DNA from: Cornus controversa
Taxonomy: Eukaryota; Streptophyta; Magnoliopsida; Cornales; Cornaceae
Length of the DNA stretch: 64,000 bases
Direction: 5' to 3'
Assembly (NCBI GenBank): GCA_026545225.1
Contig: CM048850.1
Location: 26,155,797-26,219,796 of the forward strand
Part shown: positions 20,228 to 31,032 of the stretch, in pieces
How the letters are laid out: every line of letters begins with the position of its first letter
Position numbering within the stretch: position 1 is the first letter of the stretch
Program-made: the position numbers and the translations under genes
The notes under the pieces: model-generated
What the model saw: the letters and a program-made list of their open reading frames with translations, nothing else
Told to the model about the DNA's origin: nothing
Databases searched by the model: none

Positions 20228-20955
20228 TTGTCCTTCTTATTTCTCTCATTCATCGTGGTTTTGATGGCATGTGAAAGAGGTCACAATAAAGCGTCCAAAA
20301 GTACAGAAAATTGCATTGTCTTCAACTTACAAATGTTTGAGTATGATATTAATTATAACAACTTTCTAAATGTTGTTGGATGTCAGGCTATGAGGATTGA
20401 ACGTAAAGTGAATTTGCTAGATATCAAGTGCAGATGGCAGTTAGAATTTGTGACATATTTTGAAAATTATGGGTGGCAATCCTTGTTTGACTTGAGTGAA
20501 ACCGTTGTATCATACATGGTTAGATATTTCTGTGGCAATATAATTTCTTCGAGTTTAAATTAATTGAAATTTGTAACCAAGTTCTATGGTGTTCGGATTG
20601 AGGTTACTACTGACACCATTGATGGTATTCATGGAGTACAAGAAGAAGAGAATGACATTGTTTTGCCATATGTCGAGGGTAATCCCAATAGGTCAACCAC
20701 GAATGACATGATTTAGCTTTTGTGCATTCCTAATGCACCTAGGCCTTTGGATAGGTTACATTCCCTTTATATCACCTATAATGTTTTAGCTCTGAACCTT
20801 GTGGTCTCATATAATCTTGCTCCACATGCCGACAAAGGAAATCTGATCAAGAGTTGGGCTGAGATGTTATATCATATAGTTAAGGAGGATGTCATCAATC
20901 TTCTAGCTACTATTGTAAGGACTATGATCTTAGCTACTCGACACTCGAGGTCCTC
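20228..20955 (+). pseudogene. Plant-transposon-protein-like fragment (copy A), truncated
   Basis: Two open stretches, 20228-20563 and 20720-20955, share one reading direction and are separated by stops. They include YFENYGWQSLFDLSETVV and IPNAPRPLDRLHSLYITYN. They resemble the conserved region of the putative plant transposon protein ORFs seen in retroelements, with moderate certainty. Copy A diverges from copy B after GTCCTC at 20955. Copy B continues the same decayed frame for about 370 more bases. Confidence 0.45.
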
Positions 20956-21246
20956 TTTCTTTGTATAACACAATCCTCTCTAAAATTCTCTTTGTATCAC
21001 AATCTCATCTCTCTATCTCTAAAAGATTATCTCTATATCATGATTCTCTCTCTCTCTATATATAATCTCTTTCTCTCTCTTCGGCTCTCTCCCAATCCTC
21101 CTCTCTCTAAGATTTTCTCTATTTATATATATATATGCAAAAAGCCCATAATTTTATTGAATCAAGTTACAGGTGGCGGTTGATAAATACATATACATAT
21201 ATATGTGCATACATAGGTGTTGTTATTAATTGAATTTTATAGTTTC

Positions 21247-22003
21247 CTAGGACTTACAAAATGGGTCAGGTCGGGTTGGGTCTTACAAAATGGGTCGGGT
21301 CCAAATGTTTGAAGTTCATAGAAATTAGAGTTATTCTAAGGGGTTGGCAGGTTGTCATGTTAATGGATCAGGGCGGGTCCTACAAATAGATCGGGTCAAA
21401 ACACATTATAAATTATTATTTATCTCTTTTGTTACATATTAACCTTGATAATATCTGTTTATTTTTTATTTCTGAAAAAAATAGTTTTCTTGGATAAACG
21501 GGTTGGGTTAAAACATATTATAAATTATTATTTCTCTTTTGTTACATATTAGTCATTGTAAATGTGCCGGGTTGCATAAATAGGTCGGATTCTTGTAAAC
21601 AGATTGGAGTTTATATAAATATATGGATCAGTTCATACTAACTTGTTCTCTTAGCTTTGAATTTTATAAAATAGTATAAAATTTAAAAGAATTTCCGAAT
21701 AATGTTATTGAATTTATGTGATCAAGCAAATTTCTTCATTTCAACATACAAGTTAATATGGGTTTGTGTTTTTATTCGTTCATTTTTTTCTATCTGAATA
21801 TAATGATCGAATTAGCCCAAATTAAAAATGACATTTACATTTTTTAAAATTTAAAAACGGATCAATATGTTGGCGGGTTGACTCGACCCATATTTGACCC
21901 GCCTATATTCAACTCGTTAAAAATGGATTGAATATGGGTCACAACCCATATTGATCCACCCATATTTGAACCGGTCCAAATCCGTCTATTTTGCCAGGCT
22001 TAC
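21247..22003. mobile_element. Diverged hAT-like non-autonomous element (tentative)
   Basis: The left end TAGGACTTACAAAATGGGTC and the reverse complement of the right end, TAAGCCTGGCAAAATAGACG, match at 11 of the first 15 positions. The inside is rich in GGGTCGGGT motifs on the left and their complements on the right, as in plant hAT derivatives whose TIRs start TAGGGNTGGCAA. I could not find an 8-bp target duplication, so the boundaries are uncertain. Confidence 0.35.
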
Positions 22004-22333
22004 TTCTAAAGAATGTGAGTGTAATAATCCAAAACACAGAAAAGGTAAGTGTAAAAAACCCTAACCAGAGGAGAGGTAAGATTAATTTACCATTTGTATT
22101 ATTGTTATACTATGATGAAATATTTGATTGGGCCATTTATTTACACAAATGTATCAATCTTAATACCACTTGAATTCATCAAAAACTTAAAAGTTGGGAA
22201 CCATATGTACAAACACAAGTACGACACGATATGGTCTCGGTGGTACTTAAAAAAAAATTGGACATAGATACGGCAGAGATGTGCCAAAAAAATAATAATA
22301 TAATATATTATCTAAAAAAATTAGGAACAGAGG

Positions 22334-22335
<2 letters not shown>

Positions 22336-22380
<45 letters not shown>
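22336..22380. repeat. (AT)n microsatellite
   Basis: A pure AT dinucleotide run of about 45 bases, in copy A only. Other AT runs are near 14284-14319, 24405-24429, 48571-48614, 54006-54038 and 59500-59520. Their lengths differ between the duplicated copies. Confidence 0.95.
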
Positions 22381-22383
<3 letters not shown>

Positions 22384-22759
22384 TGCTCATTTTATCCATA
22401 TAATAGTTAATGAAATCACTAATTTGAAGCTTAGAACTAGATGTTTGTTGTTTTTGTTTTTCATAATTTTATATTATTTTTTTAATTAACGTGTAATATA
22501 TTTTAAATTGCATTGAGTCTTATTTTTCTAAGAAAAATAATCACAAATATTCTAAAAGTGTTCCAAATGTGTCATTATCGTATCAATGTCGTGTCCCAAC
22601 CGTGTCCAAGTAAAAAAAAAATATTCAACAAAATAATTAAATATAAGACACTTTTACTCGTGTCCGACACTTGTTTTAGTGTTCTATACCGTCATGACAC
22701 CTCTAGAAGAAGTGTTCGTGCTTTTTAAATTAAAAATTATTTTTTATAAACTTAAAAAT

Positions 22760-22945
22760 GCATTTCTATTTGTATTTTAATAAATCTTACTTAAAAAGAA
22801 AAATTAACATAAGAATGACAAAACTTTGTTTGTTGTGATGTATTTTGCCACAGTGCATGAGCGTGAAACGTTCTTAAATGCTGTCCTACCAAACTCCAGT
22901 TTGTATTATTGGTGTTACATGAGGAGAATTTTGGTTGTTGGGCGG
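22760..22945 (+). repeat. Interspersed repeat R, unit 1
   Basis: The unit is TTTCTATTTGTATTTTAATAAATCTTACTT, ATTAACATAAGAATGACAAAACTTTG, a TGCATGAGCGTGAAAC phrase, TCCTACCAAA.CTCC, then GAATTTTGGTTGTTGGGC. Related units lie at about 24822-25005, 25262-25365, 25379-25580 and 25574-25700. It has no coding capacity. Confidence 0.7.
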
Positions 22946-23547
22946 GCCATGCCATTTATTAATTTGCACAATGTATCAATCTTATTTTAAATAATTGTGC
23001 TACACACATAAAAAATAATCTCACTTAAATGCATATAAGGCTTGAAAGTCTTCCAACAGCGGTATGCATTATATGAAGAGAAAGCAACCGATTGATGAAG
23101 AGAAAGTAACAAACCGAGATCATTCAATACAACACAACGTTATGAACACGATAGCAAGGCAAACTCATGGAAATATCCCTTCATCACAGATAAATAGATT
23201 TCATTTTTTGACTATACTTTTCAGTTCCAAATCTAACCCTAATCAATTTTTGTGCCTCTATTCCTATTCTCATGAGTTTAGAATTTGGAATGTCTTTGAT
23301 TAGAATTGTCTTAGTAATTCTAAGAAAATAACTGAACTAGTTTTGTATTGCCATTTTAATAGTGTGTTAAATATTTATAATAGAACCACTTTGTAATTTC
23401 TTTATATATAAGCTCTATTATGAATCATTTGAGTGATTCTCATTATTTTTAGTGTTTGATTCAGCAATCTACTCTACTATGAAGCATGTTATAGTTAAAA
23501 CTTCATCAATTTTGTAAGTGCAAACTTCTACTTAAGTATTTATTCCA

Positions 23548-24872
23548 GAACCTTAGATCCAAAATCTATAGTTAGTACTAGACAAGGGAGAGATAAAAAC
23601 CTTTGGAAAAAGAAAAAAAAAATCCTTATTGATGTTTTATTTACCATCTTGTAAAAAGGTAATCTTTTTTTTGGTGGTAGAGCTTTGATTAAACGGCACA
23701 TCAAAGCTTTAAGCTTCAAAAGCTTTCGGCTCCAACCGATCATGTCCTTTTTCGGTCTAGGCTCTCGTAGGAAAATTGTGAAGGGTAAAACAAGTTGATT
23801 CGGACATTTTTCTCTTATTTTAGGAGGTGTTAAGTTTGATATCATGCATGGGAATATGGTTCGAAATTAGAATTTAGCTTTTATTAAAATAGATGCAAGT
23901 AGTCAAAAATAATTAAAGAGTAGTATTTTTTTCAAATTGACAGGTCTTAGTCAATATAGATTTGCGGTGATGCTACCTTATGAAATATATCAAGTTTTGA
24001 AAAAAATTAAGCCATGTAATTAAAGATAAAACTTGAAAGGAAACATTCAAATCTAACTTGAGTTCAACCCAATCCTTAGACAGGTTTGGACAACTCATTT
24101 TTACATTACCCAAAGAAGAAAAGATATAATAATAATAATAATAATAATCAATTCTAGCTTAATTCGTGGTTATTAATAAGTATACTTTTAACCGAATTTT
24201 ATGAAAAAGAGAAAATAACAGTTTCTCCAACTCATCTTGTTTCCCTGAGCTAGCCAGTATTCACTGCTCCTACTCATCTTGCTAGGATGCATTTCTTCCT
24301 TCTGCGAAGACTTTGAAATTTTTTCTTTCAATATCTAGAAATACATATTTACATGTGAAGGTTTCGATGATAATATATACCCAAAAGTTTAAAGAAAGAT
24401 CCTATATATATATATATATATATATATATCTTAGCTCATCATTTGCATTGAAAACATATATGATCATTTCATAAAGGGTGTTGATTATTCACTCATACTC
24501 GATATTAAGTATTATTTTTGAATTCTAGTACGTGAATGGTTCAAACGATGCGTTAATTAATGTGAATGAAAAGAGCCATGTCTAATGAGTTTGAATTATC
24601 ATGCCAAGTGTATTGTCCATGTTACATGAGCAAGACTAATTGGGCCACTCATTTGTGCAAGTTAGTCGGCCTTCCTCACTCTTTTTTCGGTTGTTTTGCT
24701 TTTCTTCTTTGTGGGTTGGCTTCCATGCTCTCTTCCTCTGCGCATCTTGGGTTGGTTCTGTCCCTTTTGAGTCTCTTCAGACCTCTTTCTTTTCTTTTTT
24801 GTGCCCCTCACACATTTATTTTTTCTATTTGTATTTGAATATATCTTACTTAAAAGGGAAAATTAACATAAT
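23548..24872. other. Shared block without a recognisable gene (copy A)
   Basis: This aligns with 53199-54455. It contains an (AAT)n tract near 24127, an AT run near 24405 and one R-type repeat end near 24825. The minus-strand frame 23540-23845 and plus frame 24566-24838 show no family motif and are altered by indels between copies. Copy B lacks about 60 bases near 23620-23690 between TCCTTTTT-like runs, and 27 bases between GCAAG repeats near 24633-24660. Confidence 0.55.
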
Positions 24873-25760
24873 TAATAATGACAAAACTTTGGTTGTTGAG
24901 CGTCAAACCTACTTAAATTCAGTCCTACCAAAGCTCTAATTTGTATTATATTTCACTATGATGAAAATTTTGGTTGGGCCATTTAATACAATGTCTCCAC
25001 ACTGTGCATGAGCGTGAAAGCCCTAATTTGTATTATTGCTGTACTATGATGAAAATTTTGGTTTACACAATATGATTCGTGCTACACATGGAAAATTATG
25101 TTCCACTTGAATTCATCAAAAGCTTAAAAATTAGGAAGCACGGATGCCGATACAAATACGGAAGCAATACGATATGAACCTGACGATACGACAAACTTCA
25201 AAACAATAAGACACGAATACAGCAGAAATACGTCAAAAAATAATAATATATTATAAATCTTACATTAGAAGAAAAATTAACATAAGAATGACAAAACTTT
25301 GGTTGTTGTGGAGGTATTTTGGCACAATTTCTTAATGTGGTCCCACCAAAGCTCTAATTTGTAGTTCGGAAATTTATTTTTTCTATTTGTATATATTTTT
25401 CAATAAATATTACTTAAAAAAAAGAAAACCTAACATAAGAAAAGACCAAACCTTGGTTGTTGTGGTGTATTTTGGTACACACTGCATGAGTGTGAAACCG
25501 ACTCCTACCAAAGCTCCAAATTGCATAAATTATTGCTATACCATGATGAATATTTTGGTTGTTGGGCCATTTATTTTTTCTATTTGCATTTTAATAAATC
25601 TTACTTAAAAAGAAAAACTAACATAAGAATGACAAAGCTCCAATTTGCGTTAGAAAATTTTGATTGTTCCATTTATTCACAGAGTATCAGACTTCACTTA
25701 AAAATCGTACTACATGCACTGAAAATGGGTCTCGCTTGAATGCATAAAAAAGCTTCTAGC
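24822..25760 (+). repeat. Array of interspersed repeat R, units 2-5
   Basis: Four further diverged units start near 24822, 25262, 25379 and 25574. They share the TTTCTATTTG...AATAAAT(C/A)TTACTT head, the AACATAAGAATGACAAA.CTT core and the CC.ACCAAAGCTC(T/C)AA tail. The first unit contains the 5-bp ATAAT junction used by the copy B deletion. The last is internally shortened. Confidence 0.65.
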
Positions 25761-26490
25761 TAGGTTTCACTTTTTGACGATAGTTTTGAATTTTAAAATC
25801 ATTGAGTTAACGAATAATTATTTTTCAATTCAATATCTTCTCTATCTCGTGATTGAGTTAACGTATTATTATTTTTCCTCCGTATCTTCCATTTACCCTT
25901 AAACACAATCCGAAGTATTTTTTTTTTAAAAAGAAAAAGAATAAAATAATAGATTAAGATTCATTAATAGTCAAATTGTTCGATCAATTATTAGATTGAA
26001 AGCACGAACATTTCATTAAGGATGCTATATTCGTGTCGGACACTGTATCGAACACTCTTCGACTACATGTCAGAAACTTTATAGAAGTGTTCTGATAATT
26101 TTTTTTTAGAATACTTATCGGACACTCCTCAGACACTTCTAGCGCACTCTCTTTTGGCAGTCTTGAAACACGTGTTGAACACTTTGTAACAGTGATGTAT
26201 ATTCAAGTATTTCAAAAGAAAATTATATACGATCAAGTTATGATTAAAAATCTAAACTAAATATACGTAGAAGAGTAAATAAGTCTGGTTCTTTAATCTA
26301 TTTGTTTATTTTTATTTATAAGTTTGTTTGGTTATTAATTAGTTGATGATGAATTCAAGTATTTCTCTAATGTAGTTTTTTTTTTTGTTGAATAATTAAT
26401 ATATTATATTATTATTTTATTGTTGTATCAATTCTTAAATTTTTTGTATTATCGTGTCCGTATCGTATTATACATGTACGTGCTCCTTAA
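25130..26490. mobile_element. Dispersed repeat with inverted ends (tentative MITE or DNA transposon derivative)
   Basis: The left end GGAAGCACGGATGCCGATACAAATACGG is loosely complementary to the right end, CGTGTCCGTATCGTATTATACATGTACGTGCTCC. A second, shorter relative spans about 22195-22717 (ACACAAGTACGACACGATATGG to GTGTTCGTGCTTTT). Part of the R-repeat array lies inside it, so the boundaries are unclear. There is no transposase and no clear target duplication. Confidence 0.3.
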
Positions 26491-26653
26491 CATCTCTTTA
26501 TTCTTTCATGAATGCTTTCACTCACATGCTAAATTAATTATCGCTGTGGGAATTCCTGTATTCCAGTACTATATTACGCGATGAAAAACAAAATTTATTG
26601 GCAGTATGACGGAAGCAAGGGCATATTCGCAATTTCAGCCAATCAAGTGAGTT

Positions 26654-26661
26654 TATAAATA
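26654..26661 (+). promoter_or_regulatory. TATA box of the small gene
   Basis: TATAAATA lies 78 bases upstream of the ATG at 26739, which allows transcription to start near 26685-26695 and gives a 5' leader of about 50 bases. A CCAAT motif at 26639-26643 lies just upstream. The leader has no ATG before 26739. Confidence 0.6.
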
Positions 26662-26738
26662 CATGACCCTCACAATCCATTATCAGATAGATAAGAGTAG
26701 GGAGATTGAGAAAATATATACACAGATCGAGAGAAGAT

Positions 26739-27059
26739 ATGTCGATCCAAATGAGTGGTGAAGGGAAGTTGAAGGTTGTGGAAGCTAACGGACAAGTGGA
26801 GGTTCTAGACGTTATTACGGTGCTTAACCCAAAAGATGTGGAAGGCATCGCAAAGTTGGCTGCCGACAAAAATAACGTGAGGTTCGACCATGTGAACATG
26901 GGCATCAAACTTAGTGTTGGTGGTGTGGGAGTTTACTTCCTCATTTTCTCGAGCGTACCCGGACCTGTCAAAAAAGTATACTTCACTATTGTCAGCAGCG
27001 TTCTATATGTGAAGAACGTCCACTTCTTCGCGCATGTGCCAATTAAGGAGGAGGAGTAA
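26739..27059 (+). CDS. Small single-exon gene, 106 codons, function unknown
   Basis: The ATG at 26739 is the first after the TATA box. The frame is open to TAA at 27057 and encodes about 106 residues. The N-terminal half has alternating hydrophobic residues (KLKVVEANGQVEVLDVITVL) and a charged stretch (PKDVEGIAKLAADKNNVRFD). A hydrophobic region follows (LSVGGVGVYFLIFSSVPGPV, then KKVYFTIVSSVLYVKN), and the end is acidic (KEEE). I do not recognise the family. It may be a small beta-rich protein or a peptide with one membrane segment. AATAAA signals occur at about 27126 and 27358. It is the only convincing intact gene in the window, and copy B has lost it. Confidence 0.6.
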   Translation: MSIQMSGEGKLKVVEANGQVEVLDVITVLNPKDVEGIAKLAADKNNVRFDHVNMGIKLSVGGVGVYFLIFSSVPGPVKKVYFTIVSSVLYVKNVHFFAHVPIKEEE

Positions 27060-27233
27060 TTCTACGGTATGCCGGAAATTTCTTAAATGTATGGCATATT
27101 TATACGTTAATAGAAATTAATATTAAATAAAAGGACTTGTTGTTAAGTAAATAAAATGACCTGGCATGCATGCATGTATGTTGTTGGGTCACGTAGGTCC
27201 TAGCTATGTACTCAATGTAATTAATGTGCCAAC

Positions 27234-27265
<32 letters not shown>

Positions 27266-27414
27266 CGTATTTATGAATGTATGTGTGTGCTTTAATTAAT
27301 TGTATGTTTTATCTTGTTGGATCGTACATTGCTAGCTGTTTTTGTAATATATGTCCAAATAAAGGATTGGTAAGGCAATAAACAAGTGTTTCCGTGTATG
27401 GGGGAATTCCACCA
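27060..27414. other. 3' flank of the small gene
   Basis: AATAAA at about 27126 and 27358 are possible polyadenylation signals. A (CA)n(TA)n microsatellite lies at about 27233-27265. The copy B deletion ends at 27415-27419 (ATAAT). Confidence 0.6.
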
Positions 27415-27904
27415 ATAATAACTTACCATTTAATTTTATCTCCTAAAATAATGGATTATATCACCTGCCACATAGATTCGAGTTAAAATTCGTGATATTT
27501 ATTCGAGACGTATAGCATTGCTCTTAATAATTAAATTGAGATTTTGACTTTGCCGTCATCCGTATATTTAAAAAAATACGTTCACCAAAACACGTAATGG
27601 TCACAACAGGTCTGATGAAAAATCAAGAAGCTTAGAATATATGATGTTTTTACAAAATTCTAATGAAGTTATTCCTATGTTTAATCACCATTATGGAATT
27701 AAAACTTGGGAGGAAGAACGGAATTTCTAGATTATCTAACAATCGATGAAACATCACAAACGGCTAGATTTTACCTCATGATGTGGTTTATAAGAAACCC
27801 TCACTCAAGCACCAATAGTTAGATCTTATTAAACAAAAGTAAAACCAATTGAAAATGAGAATGAAGAAGATTTTACAACCTCCATCACCCTCCGATGCTC
27901 GTAT
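27415..27904. other. Left flank of the copia element, no gene
   Basis: This AT-rich DNA is shared with copy B (54451-54940). The last five bases before the LTR, CGTAT, would be one half of the copia target duplication. The other half is not visible because the 3' LTR is interrupted. Confidence 0.5.
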
Positions 27905-29130
27905 TGTTGAACTTCATCACCGACTCTCTTTCTAGAAAGTTCCACCATCTACTCTCCACCTCTCCCTCTCTCTAGTATTCTCCTTCTCTCCATATATCTC
28001 TCTATATCTAGAAATTACAAAAGATAAAGAGCCGACTTTGTAAGTCAGTGGCAAACCAATATAAATAGCTATTTTGGGTTCATTTTGTGTGTGTGGAGTG
28101 AAGACACCAAGCTTTGGTGTGAGTCAACAAGTGTGATATGCTGTGAGTGTGAGAAACAAGTAGGGATGGCAATTTTGTCCTCCCCGTTGGGTTTCTGTCA
28201 TGTCCCGCCTCGTATAGGACGGGTATGGGAGCCATTTTTTTTCCATAGGGATGGATTTGGAAAAGGAAACCATAACCCGTCGCTGGTACGGGACGGGTTC
28301 GGGACTATATAATAACCTGCTCCGCCCGGCCTTTATATTTTATTATTATTATTATATATATATATACAAATTATAATTGTTTGGACTATGTTTTTATTTT
28401 ATGTTTTGGTTGTATTAAGTCTTCTTAATTGTTGTATCTTTGAACCATGTTTTCATTTTATATTTTGGTTGTATTAAGACTTATGTTTTCATTTTGGTTG
28501 TATTAAGAATTCTTTAATTCTTGGATCGAACTTGTTACTGGATTATTTAGTTGTGGAATGTATTTTTTGTAATAGGCTATTTAATTGTGGAATCTTGTCA
28601 TTTAACTTCTTAAACAGGGGTTATACTACTTTGAATTTAATAGTATCAAACTTGGTACTAGCCACTAGGCCCGTATCTTTTGAAAAAATCAATTTTTGTT
28701 GATGTTTGATGTGGTTACAATTTTGTGGGGAGGGGCCTCGTCTCATCCCACCCCTTTTAAAATTTTAAACGGGCCGGGGACGAGGTGGGGTTTCTCCCAA
28801 CACGGCGGGGATGGGTTTTGAAATTCTGTCTCGTTCCAAACCTGAGGTGGGTTTGGGAATAGTTTTGAAGGCAGCGGAGCGGGGACGAGTTTAGGCAAAC
28901 CCGTGCTGTACCCGCCCCTTTGCCATCCCTAGAAACAAGGGAGCAACTCTTGTGTGAGTGGGTGAGGTAGACAAAGTGACGTGCTGTGAGTGAGTGTGTC
29001 TTGTGTGTAAGACTCGTATACAAAGCCTTAATATGAGTGAGTTGTTATAGTGTCCAAATACTTGTGTGTATTATTGTGTATTAATAAAACCTTGTATTTT
29101 GTATCCTAGTCTTGTCATTTAAATTCAACA
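27905..29130 (+). repeat. Copia 5' LTR (copy A), carrying an hAT insertion
   Basis: The LTR is TG...CA bounded. Without the hAT element and one target duplication it is about 447 bases. The phrase AGTCGACTTTGTAAGTCGGTGG followed by ACCAATATAAATAGC in the 3' LTR (31194-31232) corresponds to 28028-28070 here. ATATAAATA is a likely TATA element for the LTR promoter. Confidence 0.85.
28161..28931. mobile_element. Non-autonomous hAT element with 8-bp target duplication (copy A)
   Basis: The element starts TAGGGATGGCAA and ends TTGCCATCCCTA, perfect inverted ends. The direct repeat GAAACAAG lies at 28153-28160 and 28932-28939, the 8-bp duplication typical of hAT. The 771-base interior has GC-rich subterminal blocks (GGGACGGGT, GGGGACGAGGTGGGG) and no transposase. 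It sits in the copia 5' LTR and is absent from the 3' LTR, so it inserted after the copia element. Confidence 0.93.
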
Positions 29131-29133
29131 ATT

Positions 29134-29146
29134 TGGTATCAGAACC
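29134..29146 (+). promoter_or_regulatory. Primer binding site, initiator-Met tRNA type
   Basis: TGGTATCAGAACC lies three bases after the 5' LTR. It matches the complement of the 3' end of plant initiator tRNA-Met (TGGTATCAGAGC) with one change. Minus-strand DNA synthesis starts here in this type of element. Copy B has the same site at 56037-56049. Confidence 0.9.
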
Positions 29147-29342
29147 TGACGGTCAGGGACCGTCGCCTAGAAGAAGTACCGCCCAAAGCCAGATTGTCGT
29201 TGTAGAGGAAGTGTTGCCGAAAGATTGGAAGTGGTCAGGGACCGCTTAGACGAAGTGATGTTAGTTGATTATAAGAACACACAGTCGGGACTGTGAAGAA
29301 CTGATTGGTCTGGGAAAAAGCTTGATAAGGTACGTAATCAGT

Positions 29343-30670
29343 ATAGTAGACTTGACTAATGTAGCTGGCGGGATTACAAAGTTGAATCAAACCAATTATG
29401 AAATATGGAGCACTTGTCTAATGTCCTATTTTGAAGGATAAGATTAGTGGGAGATAATTGGTGGTAGCGACACGTTACCACCTCCCAGTGATAATGTTGA
29501 GGCATTGCAAAAATTTAAAATCAAATTGGGAAGGGCAATGTATGCACTCAAGATATCAGTAGATCCTGAATTATTGGGATACATTAAGGATGCAAGGACA
29601 CCAAAGGACACGTGGGACACTCTCGCCTCACTCTTCTCAAAGATGAATGATGCTCGCCTTCAAATACTGGAGAACGAGTTAATGAGTACCACACAAAAAT
29701 GATGTCAATTAGTCAATATTTTAAGAAAATAAAAGATTTATGCCGTGAAATATCATTATTGGATCTTGAATAAAAAATTAGCGAGCAAAGGATGAGGAGA
29801 ATAATTATTCAATGCCTAAAGCCCGAATATAATGGATTTATTATGGCATAAGTGGGTGGCCAACTCAACCCACTCTCGTTGGGTTGGAAAACTTGTTGTC
29901 CAACCAGGAGACACTAAACAAACAGATAAGTGGGTTCTTGATAAAGGATGAGGAGGAAGCACTATTTAGCAATAATAGAATAGGGAGAGCCAGAGTAAGC
30001 AAAAATCTCACATGAAGAGAAGAGAAGCTTTCGTGTAGGGGGAACTCAACCGAATAGACAAAAAGACGGGCAACGCTGTAAAGATTCCAGACGGCGTAAC
30101 GTCGAGTGCTTCAACTGCGGCAAGAAGGGCCATAATGCTCGAGATTGCTGGCATAAAAATGAGTCAGTAGAAGGAAACCTGGCAACATCTAATGCCCAGA
30201 AAATTAACTATGAAAAAGAATGGGACTTCGAAGCATCTTTCTTGGTGTTTGAATCCACAGAAGAAAAGTGCGACTTTGAAGCATCTTTTTTAATGACATC
30301 CAAGAGCCAAGTAATTAACAGTGAAGATGAGTTGGACTTTGAAGAATCTTGTTCGGTATTTGAGCACACTGAAGCTAATTGTTGGGAAGAAGGGACTCAA
30401 GAGATGAAGCCCAAACTTCTTGTTGAGGAAATCAAAGAAGAAACACAGGAAGAAGAGGTAGTGGTTACACTACCAACCATAGAACCAGTGATTGAAGAAT
30501 AAAACGAAGTAGCAATTGAGCATGTAGTTGCTAATGAACTGATCACTCCCGAAGTCGAAGCTCGAGGACGTATTGTGACTAAGGAAGCTGCAAAAGAAGC
30601 TAAATTGGAGAATAAAGAACCAATAATAATAAAGGCAGAAAAAGAAATTGAAGCACTGATGGAAAATTAG
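29343..30670 (+). pseudogene. Copia gag with acidic C-terminal extension (copy A)
   Basis: The start ATG seen in copy B (56246) is ATA here. The N-terminal part reads ITKLNQTNYEIWSTCLMSYF, the DUF4219 entry to copia Gag, then KLGRAMYALKISVDPELLGY and PKDTWDTLASLFSKMNDARL, as in UBN2-type Gag. Stops near 29441 and 29701 break it. A CX2CX4HX4C knuckle, CFNCGKKGHNARDC, is at 30107-30148. A Glu-rich tail of about 170 codons follows, with repeats EKEWDFEASFLVFE, EEKCDFEASFL and DELDFEESC, ending at TAG 30668. The tail lies where protease and integrase are expected. Gag packages RNA into particles. Confidence 0.85.
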
Positions 30671-31032
30671 ACATGGGGGTAAGTGTCCAAATAATAGTTC
30701 AGGAGGTTTATTTTTTAGAGAGAAGATAGTCCTGGGGGTTAAGTGTCCAAATAATAGTTCAAAATTTTTTTTTGAGAGAGATAAAATAGTTGAAAATGCA
30801 CTTAACCCGAATAAAAAATAAAAGAAGCTAACCGAAAATCATAACTTAGAAGCTCGATGAAGCAACGGAAGCTCAACCCAAAATATTCAAATGTTGCATT
30901 TGTTAAGAACGTCGGACTAGAACCACCAATATCTAAAGAAGCTTTTCAAGTCCCAAAACTTCAAGAGCTTCGAGATCAATTTGACACGATTACCTAAGGA
31001 AGCATTTAAAGAGAGTTAGTGCTGAGGGGGAG
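30671..31032 (+). other. Copia 3' untranslated interior and polypurine tract
   Basis: A direct repeat, GGGGGTTAAGTGTCCAAATAATAGTTCA, occurs at about 30676-30701 and 30734-30761 (the first lacks one T). The stretch 30840-30996 reads like a remnant ORF but has no family match. The polypurine tract TGAGGGGGAG lies at 31023-31032, directly before the 3' LTR, and would prime plus-strand synthesis. Confidence 0.7.

Larger units (their letters stand above)
20956..23547. other. Copy A-specific replacement block, repeats only
   Basis: This 2.6 kb occupies the place of 0.8 kb in copy B. It starts with a CT-rich stretch (to about 21120). It then holds a diverged hAT-like sequence, a dispersed repeat, an (AT)n microsatellite at 22336-22380 and one unit of an interspersed repeat. 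The short open frames carry no recognisable family signature. Confidence 0.6.

Noticed and set aside
20956..21120. Polypyrimidine stretch as a regulatory element
   Set aside because: It is simple CT-rich sequence with no neighbouring gene.
24566..24838. Cys/Leu-rich plus-strand ORF
   Set aside because: The frame is altered by a 27-bp deletion and small insertions in copy B, and it ends in a T-rich repeat; nothing suggests a real protein.
26534..26908. Minus-strand ORF overlapping the small gene
   Set aside because: The plus strand has the TATA box, leader and polyadenylation signals; the antisense frame has none.
29131..31032. Copia protease, integrase or RT inside the element
   Set aside because: None of the copia motifs (such as the YVDD box) are present in any frame I read, and both copies have the same short interior.
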